Made by a program: the position numbers and the translations under genes. The notes beneath the pieces were generated by a model that saw nothing but the letters and a program-made list of their open reading frames with translations, did no database searches and was not told the DNA's origin. From Campylobacterales bacterium (lineage in GTDB: Bacteria; Campylobacterota; Campylobacteria; Campylobacterales; Sulfurimonadaceae), in NCBI GenBank assembly GCA_016938175.1, contig JAFGVE010000024.1:81075-145074 (forward strand): 64,000 bases of DNA. The letters are read 5' to 3'. This document shows positions 18,844-25,528 of the stretch, in pieces. Position 1 is the first letter of the stretch, and each line of letters starts with the position of its first letter.

Positions 18844-19410
18844 ATGGCAACTGTTGGTATGAGCGATATCAAAAAAAATGTACGTTTAATCGTTGGTGAG
18901 GTTCCGTACAAAGTTATAGAGTTTCAACACGTAAAACCGGGAAAAGGTGCTGCGTTTGTACGTATGAAAATGAAGAGTTTTTTAAACGGAAAAGTTGTTG
19001 AAAAAACTGTTCACGCTGGTGATAAGTTCGATGTTCCTGTAATTGACTACAAAACTATGCAGTATTTATATGATGATGGTGAAATGTTCCAGTTTATGGA
19101 CAATGACACATATGAGCAACTTGGTCTTACATACGATCAGTGTGATGATGCGAGCAAGTGGTTTAAAGATGGTGTTTTAGTTGACATCGTATTTTATCAA
19201 GGACAAGCTATTTCAGTGCAAGCTCCTGAGACTATGGAACTAGAAGTAACAGACACACCGCCAAACTTCAAAGGTGACACTTCAAGTGGTAGTAAAAAAC
19301 CTGCTACTTTAGAGACTGGTGCGGTTGTACAAGTTCCTTACCATGTTTTAGTTGGGGACATTGTAAAAGTAAACACTGTTGACAGTGAATTCCTCGGGAA
19401 AGTTAAGTAA
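18844..19410 (+). CDS. efp: Translation elongation factor P
   Basis: EF-P binds between the P and E sites of the ribosome and relieves stalling at polyproline stretches. The product is 188 residues, the standard size. The ATG at 18844 is chosen over a GTG three codons earlier because AAGG lies eight bases upstream of it and MATVGMSDIKKN is the family start. Domain I carries the modification loop HVKPGKGAAFVR, with the lysine that is modified in many species at K34. Domains II and III follow, with QAPETMELEVTDTPP near 130 as the signature. No modification enzyme (EpmA, EarP) is encoded in the window. Confidence 0.97.
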   Translation: MATVGMSDIKKNVRLIVGEVPYKVIEFQHVKPGKGAAFVRMKMKSFLNGKVVEKTVHAGDKFDVPVIDYKTMQYLYDDGEMFQFMDNDTYEQLGLTYDQCDDASKWFKDGVLVDIVFYQGQAISVQAPETMELEVTDTPPNFKGDTSSGSKKPATLETGAVVQVPYHVLVGDIVKVNTVDSEFLGKVK

Positions 19411-19419
19411 GATTTTTTT

Positions 19420-19445
19420 AGTATGACACATGAAAGTGTCATACT
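19420..19445 (+). terminator. Stem-loop terminator after efp
   Basis: A perfect ten-base-pair inverted repeat, AGTATGACAC at 19420-19429 and GTGTCATACT at 19436-19445, with a six-base loop. It is preceded by a T-run and followed by a T-rich stretch. It lies between the convergent efp and PhnD-like genes and may serve efp; the T-tract after the stem is weak. Confidence 0.6.
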
Positions 19446-20270
19446 TTACTCTTCTTTCATATAGTCATCGACTTTTTTCATTACTAATTCCAATTCTTTA
19501 TACTCATCTTCATTAGTTTTTTGAAATCCTATTGCAGAAGTTTTTATCTCTTTTAATACTCTTACATCACGGAGCTCTAAAAGTGCTTCTTGAATTTTAG
19601 TGGTAATTTCTTGTTCAACTTTACTATTAGCAACAATTAAAAAGTCTGGATAAACTTCACTCGTTGCTATATTTTGAAGATAATCTACATATTTATCAGC
19701 AACAGATTTCTTGATTGCTCCTGCGTCATATTTTCCTATTATGACGTATTGCGCAACCTTATCATGTCTTCCCAAAAAATTGTACTTTTCAAGACTTTTT
19801 AATTTATCTTCGTCTATAAGCATTTTCATAGGTACATAGTATGAAAGAGTAGAGTTAGGCGAACCAAAGGCAAAAGATTTGTTACTGAGGTCAGATAAAG
19901 AGCGAATAGAGGAGCCTTTTTTACTGATGATAACGCTTCTAAAAGAGTTATTGTCAATATTTTCTAATTTAGCGAGAATAATTAACGCATTGGGTTGTTT
20001 CTTTTTAACTTTTATGTAAGGAGACGGACCAATAAAACCTATGTCAAAAGTTCCATCAGCAAATTTGTTAATGGTATCTTGATAGTTGTACCCACTCTGA
20101 AAAACGATTTTTTTATTGGTCTTTTTTTCAAGGTACTTTATAAGTGGAGTAAGCTTTTTTTCCATGAGGTGTACTTCAACAGTTGAGATGACTCCAAAAG
20201 TCAAAGTGTCATGGGCTGTTAGAGATTTACATAAAGAGAATACCAAGAAGATGGTTATAAGTGCTTTCAT
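19446..20270 (-). CDS. PhnD-like phosphate/phosphonate-type substrate-binding protein
   Basis: A 274-residue exported periplasmic binding protein with a signal peptide (ALITIFLVFSLCKSLTAH). It belongs to the PhnD/SsuA/TauA-like group: LTFGVISTVEVHLMEKKLTPLIKYLEKKTNKK-type opening (about 23-55), FDIGFIGPSPYIK near 75-87, and FAFGSPNSTLSYYVPMKML near 132-150. DAGAIKKSVADKY near 180 is also typical. No ABC permease or ATPase gene adjoins it. Instead it is divergent from a membrane diguanylate cyclase, with 56 bases between starts. Known: stand-alone PhnD-like proteins often act as periplasmic sensors for histidine kinases or cyclases. That reading is inferred here. Confidence 0.85.
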   Translation of the reverse strand: MKALITIFLVFSLCKSLTAHDTLTFGVISTVEVHLMEKKLTPLIKYLEKKTNKKIVFQSGYNYQDTINKFADGTFDIGFIGPSPYIKVKKKQPNALIILAKLENIDNNSFRSVIISKKGSSIRSLSDLSNKSFAFGSPNSTLSYYVPMKMLIDEDKLKSLEKYNFLGRHDKVAQYVIIGKYDAGAIKKSVADKYVDYLQNIATSEVYPDFLIVANSKVEQEITTKIQEALLELRDVRVLKEIKTSAIGFQKTNEDEYKELELVMKKVDDYMKEE

Positions 20271-20326
20271 GCCTCAATCATAATCTTATTTATGTTAAAG
20301 TAAGATGAATACAAAGGATATAGGGA

Positions 20327-22177
20327 ATGCGTTACTATTTTATAATATTTATTGTTTATGAGATACTGATCACCTCATATTTTTATTTTCAGTACAAGTA
20401 CAAGGTAGATAGTTATCATGAAAAGACTGCTGCTTTAATTCAAAACTCCTTTAACTCAGTTATCAATACTTTTACAATTGTCAACGATGAGTTTCATTCT
20501 GAACAGGCAGATAAGCTTGCTGCATTGGTGGTTCAAGCAAATGGAAAGAGTCCAGAGGTTAGAAATAAGGTTCGTGCAGAAATATTAGAAAATTTTATGC
20601 CTTTTTACAGTAACAAAAACTTGGATATCTTTGCTGGAATGCATGTGTTTGATAAGGATGGTAAATCTCTTCTTCGTCTGCATCAACCAAGTTTTTATGA
20701 TGATGACATTATCAAAAGACGTCCCTCTTTACAAAAAATGCAACAAAGCTTTTCTTATCAGCATGGATTTGAGATAGGTATGTGTGATACAACATATAGA
20801 TACCAATACCCACTTTTTTATGATGGTGCTTTTGTAGGAAGTTATGAGTATAGTGTGGATTATAACTCTATACTAAAAGAGATGAAAAAGTTCTATGATG
20901 AGGATTTTATTATACTTTTTAAAGCCACAGAGATGGAGAAAATAGTCAAAGAAAACGCTTTAAAAACAAAGTTTAATTATTTACAAATAGATGAAAAAAG
21001 TTATTACAGCAGTCAAAATTGTTATAAGAACTCTTATGATGAAAAACGTTTAAAGTATCTTTATAAATTAGATGAATTTATCCATGCATTAGAGTTAAAT
21101 AGGCCAAGCGTTATAGATTATCACTTTAAGTCTGTAAGTTTTTCTTCAGTTGTTACTCCTCTTAAAAGTATTACAGGTGAGGATATCGCATATATAGTTG
21201 TAACTATTAAAGATGACTCAGAGGAGATTTTTTTAAGTACATTTTTCATGGAAACTTTTATTGTTTCACTTTTGAGTCTTATTGTCTATCTCTACATTTT
21301 AAAACAGTTAAAACATAGAGCTTATATTCAAAATCTTTTAAATATACAAAAAGATATTTTAATTGTAACGGACGGAGATAGAATTAAGGATGCGAACCGT
21401 GCACTTTTAGAGTTCTTTAACTTCTCTAGCCTTGATGAATTTATTACTCAGCATGAGTGTATATGTGACTTCTTTATTGAAGAAGAGGGCTTTTTACAAA
21501 AATATAACAATGGTGTTTTATGGTTAGACTATCTTCTTTTAAACCCGAATGAACATAATAGAGTGAAGATGCAAAATCAAAAAACATTACAAGTTTTTGT
21601 TTTTGAGATAGAGTTTGAAAACTTTACAGGAAAAAATAGTTTTATACTTTTTAGAGATATTACACAGGAGTATGCAAAAACATTAGAGTTACAAAATCAA
21701 GCTAGCTATGATGGACTCACGCAAATTTATAATCGTTCGAGTTTTGAACAAGAACTGACTAAGGAGCTCGAAAAAGCTTCTCGATATGGATATACATTCT
21801 CGTTAATTATGTTTGATATTGATCATTTTAAAGACGTAAACGATACCTATGGACATGATGTTGGAGATGTGATTTTAAAAGAGATAAGTCGTATAGTTAA
21901 AAATGCCATACGTGACGTAGACTTTTTTGCTAGATGGGGTGGAGAGGAGTTTATGATAATCTCTAATGGAGATATTAAAAATAGTGAGGATTTCGCGGAG
22001 AAAATTCGAAGTCTAATCGAAAATCATCAATTTCCTCATATTGGGGATTTAAGTGCAAGTTTTGGCGTTACAGAGTATAGAACAGGGGACACTGCAGAGA
22101 GTATCATAAAACGAAGTGATAATATGCTTTACAGCGCAAAAGAATCTGGAAGAAACTGTGTTGTATCTATACGATAG
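20327..22177 (+). CDS. Membrane-bound diguanylate cyclase (periplasmic sensor-PAS-GGDEF)
   Basis: A 616-residue sensor cyclase. One membrane helix (about 2-20) is followed by a periplasmic domain of about 270 residues resembling a Cache-type sensor (FAGMHVFDKDGKSLLRLHQ near 105). A second helix lies near 300-320, then a PAS-like segment (about 330-440) and a GGDEF domain (about 455-616). The catalytic signature is R-W-G-G-E-E-F at 536-542. An inhibitory site RDVD at 529-532 lies exactly five residues before GGEEF, so product feedback is expected. The gene is divergent from a PhnD-like binding protein gene, which may supply its periplasmic signal. Confidence 0.92.
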   Translation: MRYYFIIFIVYEILITSYFYFQYKYKVDSYHEKTAALIQNSFNSVINTFTIVNDEFHSEQADKLAALVVQANGKSPEVRNKVRAEILENFMPFYSNKNLDIFAGMHVFDKDGKSLLRLHQPSFYDDDIIKRRPSLQKMQQSFSYQHGFEIGMCDTTYRYQYPLFYDGAFVGSYEYSVDYNSILKEMKKFYDEDFIILFKATEMEKIVKENALKTKFNYLQIDEKSYYSSQNCYKNSYDEKRLKYLYKLDEFIHALELNRPSVIDYHFKSVSFSSVVTPLKSITGEDIAYIVVTIKDDSEEIFLSTFFMETFIVSLLSLIVYLYILKQLKHRAYIQNLLNIQKDILIVTDGDRIKDANRALLEFFNFSSLDEFITQHECICDFFIEEEGFLQKYNNGVLWLDYLLLNPNEHNRVKMQNQKTLQVFVFEIEFENFTGKNSFILFRDITQEYAKTLELQNQASYDGLTQIYNRSSFEQELTKELEKASRYGYTFSLIMFDIDHFKDVNDTYGHDVGDVILKEISRIVKNAIRDVDFFARWGGEEFMIISNGDIKNSEDFAEKIRSLIENHQFPHIGDLSASFGVTEYRTGDTAESIIKRSDNMLYSAKESGRNCVVSIR

Positions 22178-22230
22178 TTTTTTCAATAAATAGTTATTTT
22201 TTATTTATATATATTTTTCTTCCTTATTCA

Positions 22231-22264
22231 GATAGAATGGTTTCTTTAAAAGGAAGGAAGTGAT
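22231..22264 (+). repeat. Leader/start-region direct repeat, copy 1
   Basis: A 34-base segment covering the region just upstream of, and including, the GTG start of the ankyrin membrane protein. It matches 24234-24267 at 30 of 34 positions, counted by eye. The GTG is at the same offset (base 30) in both copies. Confidence 0.8.
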
Positions 22265-23945
22265 TATTTTACATTTTACAATAGCAGTTGTTTATATATT
22301 TTTGTTGAGTTTTATACTTTACGGCTATATACTTTTTTTTAAATGGTTTTGGCAAATATTTCTATATATCCGCATTAAATACAAAAATTTTACGAATCGT
22401 AAAGACCCAAAAAAACTTATTGTCGTAAATAGACATGAATATTTTAAAAACGCTCTGATGGTTTTATCAGATAAAAAGAAAAATATAGCCCTGCTAGTTC
22501 TTTTATTTGGTTTTACACTAACCATTTTTACACAACACCTTTTAAAAAATACAACTGATGAAAATAGACATCTATCTGCAAAACAGTACTTTGCAGTAGG
22601 ACAAACAGCAAATACTTTTAAGCTTACTACACTTAATGTTTTACACCCTGATTTTCCTTTGTTGATGCCACTAGAGTGGTTTCAAAAATTAGTATATTTA
22701 CATGGAAGTTCATTTTTGCCAAAAAACGATGATGAAAAGTATTTATGGCAACAACTTTGGTTCTATAATCCATATACTATTACACAAACACCTCCATGGG
22801 GTTATAGTGCTAAACCATTCACTCCTGTATATAACAACAAACATTTTTCTAAAATGTATAGTGGGTTTATAACTGCTTTTGAGAAAGTAATGGATGGTAA
22901 TATAAGTGATCACAAGCTTTTTAATGATGTTGTTCCAAGAGATATTAGCTCTAACTTAGAGTTCGCGATTATATTTCAACGGCACCAAGACTCTCTTCGT
23001 ATGTCTGGTGAGGCTGGTGTGATAATGGCAAGAGAGGCAAAGTACCAAGAACAGACTGATAATCTCTACCGTTACAGCAAGATTGCCCAACAATGGTGGA
23101 AAGATGAAATAATCCCTGAAAATATTAGATTCTTAAAACAGCAAGAATTGACCTTTTTAGAAGCTAAATTAACCATTAGCACAAGTAAGTTATTTGAACA
23201 TTTAATGCTTCATGTAACAAAGTGTGACGACCCATTAATAGATGAATATTTACAAGATCGTATTAATTTAAATCAAGCACTTACTCCTGAATATAAAGCT
23301 AGGTTTTCGATGATGCTACAAACATACCGTTCGATGTTTTTTCAGTACCTGATAGAAAAGTACTGCAAAAGAGAGTTTCTTGTTTCTGCGTATGGCAAAC
23401 ATAAGCATATGAAACGTTGGGGTTATATAGAAGATCAAGAAACTAATTTGAGAATTGGCACAGGGTATGACCTACAAACAAAAGAGAGCAATACAACATT
23501 ATCACCACTATTTGACGCTTTAGCTGAGACAAATACTACAAAAGTAGCAAAAGAGCTTCAATCAAAGCAGTTAAATGTTGATGTCCGCTTTTTTGGAGAT
23601 AAAACACCTCTTCATTATGCTGCATATCACAACGACTTGCCTATGATTCAACTATTACTTAAAAAAGGTGCAGATATTAATGCACAGGATAAAGCCAAAA
23701 AAATTCCACTGCAATATGCAATAGAAAATTATAGCTATGAAGCCACAAAATACTTGCTTGAACATAATAGTTCTCATAAGTGGGTTCCTGAAAATATCCG
23801 AAAAGGTAGAAGTGAAGATGGAAAGTGGTTTACAACATCTTGGGAATATTTATTGGTTTATGGTCAGTTCGGAGTAGACAGAATGGAAATAATTCAGTTT
23901 ATAAAATTACTAATTAAACATAATGTCGACCTATTTAACGAATGA
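22260..23945 (+). CDS. Membrane protein with ankyrin repeats, ended early by TGA
   Basis: A 561-residue protein read from a GTG start with an AAGGA Shine-Dalgarno. Two membrane helices lie at about 3-36 and 77-95. A large domain of unrecognised type (about 100-410) follows, then ankyrin repeats from about 425: KTPLHYAAYHNDLPMIQLLL and KGADINAQDKAKKIPLQYA. Reading stops at TGA 23943-23945, but the same frame continues open for 82 more codons with further ankyrin-like sequence. The gene is therefore probably truncated by a nonsense change. It may still make a protein ending after the first repeats. It has no recognisable partner in the neighbourhood other than the similar-leader gene downstream. 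Confidence 0.75.
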   Translation: MIILHFTIAVVYIFLLSFILYGYILFFKWFWQIFLYIRIKYKNFTNRKDPKKLIVVNRHEYFKNALMVLSDKKKNIALLVLLFGFTLTIFTQHLLKNTTDENRHLSAKQYFAVGQTANTFKLTTLNVLHPDFPLLMPLEWFQKLVYLHGSSFLPKNDDEKYLWQQLWFYNPYTITQTPPWGYSAKPFTPVYNNKHFSKMYSGFITAFEKVMDGNISDHKLFNDVVPRDISSNLEFAIIFQRHQDSLRMSGEAGVIMAREAKYQEQTDNLYRYSKIAQQWWKDEIIPENIRFLKQQELTFLEAKLTISTSKLFEHLMLHVTKCDDPLIDEYLQDRINLNQALTPEYKARFSMMLQTYRSMFFQYLIEKYCKREFLVSAYGKHKHMKRWGYIEDQETNLRIGTGYDLQTKESNTTLSPLFDALAETNTTKVAKELQSKQLNVDVRFFGDKTPLHYAAYHNDLPMIQLLLKKGADINAQDKAKKIPLQYAIENYSYEATKYLLEHNSSHKWVPENIRKGRSEDGKWFTTSWEYLLVYGQFGVDRMEIIQFIKLLIKHNVDLFNE

Positions 23946-24191
23946 GAAAATTGTAGAGGTATGGGATTACTTCACATGGCGTCTTTAGGCTATAGCCTTC
24001 GTATTGAGTCAGAGACTAAGTACATGGTCGAAATAATTAAAATGCTTTTAGAAAAAGGATTAGATTATAAAGTGAAAGATTGTGATGGTAGAAATGCGTA
24101 CGAGATAGCTGTGCAACAATATTCATGGATGCACATAGTATTTGAACCGTATATGAGCGTTGAAGACAAAAAAACTTTAAAAATAAAATAA
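23946..24191 (+). pseudogene. Detached C-terminal ankyrin segment of the preceding gene
   Basis: In-frame continuation after the TGA at 23943-23945: 81 codons and a stop. It contains ankyrin-like pieces GLLHMASLGYSL and IIKMLLEKGLDYKVKDCDG followed by RNAYEIAVQQYS. An ATG at 23961 could in principle start a 76-residue protein, with GAGGT just upstream. Continuity of the ankyrin repeat across the stop makes a broken gene the simpler explanation. A sequencing error at the TGA would restore a protein of about 643 residues. Confidence 0.65.
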
Positions 24192-24201
24192 GGAGATAGA
24201 A

Positions 24202-24243
24202 ATGGCACAAGATTATATTGGACAAACGAAGAAGATAGAATAG
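24202..24243 (+). other. 13-codon mini reading frame with strong Shine-Dalgarno (gene remnant?)
   Basis: AAGGAG at 24190-24195 is ideally spaced before an ATG that opens MAQDYIGQTKKIE and then stops at TAG 24241-24243. The stop lies within the second copy of the duplicated leader repeat. It looks like the 5' end of a gene whose body was replaced when the repeat recombined. It could alternatively be a short upstream peptide. Confidence 0.35.
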
Positions 24244-24267
24244 TATCTTTAAAGGGAAAGAAGTGAT
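24234..24267 (+). repeat. Leader/start-region direct repeat, copy 2
   Basis: Second copy of the 34-base segment at 22231-22264, with four mismatches, ending just after the GTG start of the four-helix membrane protein. The two copies bracket the ankyrin gene and its broken tail, as expected after a duplication or recombination. Confidence 0.8.
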
Positions 24268-24859
24268 AGTTATATATTTAATATCTGGAATATTGATGTT
24301 GATAGGGGTGTATTTTACAATTAAATATCGTCCTTATTGTACTCTTAAAAATTCTGAATCTGAACTGGCTAGAGAACTTCATCTTAAACAATTACTCGGT
24401 GAACCGATGAGTGAGAATGCACAGCTCCAGTTAAATAGATATCTCTTACAAACAAATATATATGTTTTTGGGCAGTTTTTGATATTTATTTCAGTTATAC
24501 CACACATATTGATATCAATAGATAAGTTCAATGCTTTAAGTTTTCCTCCTTACTTTTTGATTCTAATATGTACCTTACCCGTTATTGTAATACGACCTTT
24601 TATGTTGCCTTTTTGTTATCGAACATTTCCTTCTAGTATATTATGGAAGTATACAGATGAGTATGTTGAGAAATTGAAAATTTATAATAAAAAAAGAGTT
24701 GGAAAAGAGCTTACTACAACTGAGTTAAAGATTTATAGAAATGAAGAGTTCTCACACAAAATGTTTTTTCTTTATAGAAATGTTTCAAACTTTGGTGTTG
24801 TTTTACATTTACTTTTAGATGTATTTTTTGTATTAACCAAAGGTATAGTAGTAAATTAA
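24263..24859 (+). CDS. Four-helix membrane protein of unknown function
   Basis: A 198-residue protein from a GTG start with a GGGAAAGAA-type leader shared with the ankyrin gene upstream. Hydrophobic segments lie at about 2-22 (VIYLISGILMLIGVYFTI), 68-90 (NIYVFGQFLIFISVIPHILI), 97-120 (YFLILICTLPVIVIRPFML) and 175-197. Between the third and fourth is a basic cytoplasmic stretch (KLKIYNKKRVGKELTTTELK). No family was recognised. It sits in an accessory-looking segment between the broken ankyrin gene and a toxin-antitoxin pair. Confidence 0.65.
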   Translation: MIVIYLISGILMLIGVYFTIKYRPYCTLKNSESELARELHLKQLLGEPMSENAQLQLNRYLLQTNIYVFGQFLIFISVIPHILISIDKFNALSFPPYFLILICTLPVIVIRPFMLPFCYRTFPSSILWKYTDEYVEKLKIYNKKRVGKELTTTELKIYRNEEFSHKMFFLYRNVSNFGVVLHLLLDVFFVLTKGIVVN

Positions 24860-24863
24860 ATGC

Positions 24864-24890
24864 TATAATACGATTTAAAGTACTATTAAA
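24864..24890 (+). promoter_or_regulatory. Candidate promoter and operator of the toxin-antitoxin pair
   Basis: TATAAT at 24864-24869 is followed by TTTAAAGTACTATTAAA at 24874-24890, an imperfect inverted repeat (TTTAA/TTAAA around AGTACT). Antitoxins of the Phd/YefM type usually repress their own promoter at such palindromes. The site is placed by position and symmetry only. Confidence 0.35.
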
Positions 24891-24901
24891 AGGACTCTAA
24901 A

Positions 24902-25156
24902 ATGACTATTATGGCAAATGATTTAAAAACTAGAGGTGTGACAATACTAGATGAAGCACTCAAGTTAGAAGATGAAGCAATCATCAGTGTACGTGGTAAA
25001 TCAAAATATGTAGTAATGGATCTTGAACACTATAACTATCTTAGAGAGTGTGAGCTTGAAGCAGCTCTTATTCAAACTCATAAAGAGATTGCAGAAGGTA
25101 AAGCTCAAACATTAACGGCAGAAGAACACATAGAGGCTCTTCGTAATGAGTTATAA
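24902..25156 (+). CDS. Phd/YefM-type antitoxin
   Basis: An 84-residue antitoxin-like protein. The N-terminal half (MANDLKTRGVTILDEAL, then ISVRGKSKYVVMDLEHYNYLRE) matches the Phd/YefM DNA-binding fold. The C-terminal half (about 50-84, IQTHKEIAEGKAQTLTAEEHIEALRNEL) is the flexible toxin-binding tail. AAGGA lies before the ATG. The gene overlaps the toxin gene by 11 bases, the normal arrangement. Known: such antitoxins neutralise their toxin and autoregulate the operon. Confidence 0.85.
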   Translation: MTIMANDLKTRGVTILDEALKLEDEAIISVRGKSKYVVMDLEHYNYLRECELEAALIQTHKEIAEGKAQTLTAEEHIEALRNEL

Positions 25157-25421
25157 ATTAATTTTTACACAACAGTATGAAAAGCGTTTACGAAAATTTA
25201 TAAAAAAACACCCTGATGTACTTTTACAATATGAGAAAACTATTAAACTTTTAGAGATAAATCCTCATCATCCTTCATTACGATTACATAAATTATCAGG
25301 AAAGCTATCCGAACTTCACTCCGTATCTATAAATATTAGCTATCGAATAACAATTGAATTGATTATTACAGAGAAAGAAATTATCCCTGTAGAGATAGGT
25401 TCGCATGATGAAGTATACTGA
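25146..25421 (+). CDS. RelE/ParE-superfamily toxin
   Basis: A 91-residue protein of the RelE/YafQ/ParE fold. Features: YKLIFTQQYEKRLRKFIKKHP at the N-terminus (the usual F.....K.LKKL pattern), HPSLRLHKLSGKLSELHSVSI near 57-75, and the final ISYRITIELI...IIPVEIGSHDEVY block. The last includes the Arg and His-Asp-x-x-Tyr end typical of mRNA interferases such as YafQ and RelE. It is translationally overlapped by its antitoxin gene. Whether it cuts ribosome-bound mRNA or acts on gyrase is not decided by the sequence; the GSHDEVY ending favours an mRNA interferase. Confidence 0.82.
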   Translation: MSYKLIFTQQYEKRLRKFIKKHPDVLLQYEKTIKLLEINPHHPSLRLHKLSGKLSELHSVSINISYRITIELIITEKEIIPVEIGSHDEVY

Positions 25422-25487
25422 TGAGTATGTCTATAAAAGAGCTAAAAATAGTAAAAAAATTATCATTATAGATTAAGACAAATCTAC

Positions 25488-25493
25488 TATAAT
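25488..25493 (+). promoter_or_regulatory. Candidate -10 box upstream of dnaE
   Basis: A perfect TATAAT lies 36 bases before the dnaE ATG, within an AT-rich gap after the toxin gene. No clear -35 box is visible. Confidence 0.45.
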
Positions 25494-25528
25494 CACTAAA
25501 TAATTATCTCTTACGTAAGGTAAAAATT

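Noticed and set aside
23943..23945. Selenocysteine codon in the ankyrin gene
   Set aside because: No cysteine-type redox site is expected in an ankyrin repeat, and no stem-loop resembling a bacterial SECIS was seen right after the TGA.
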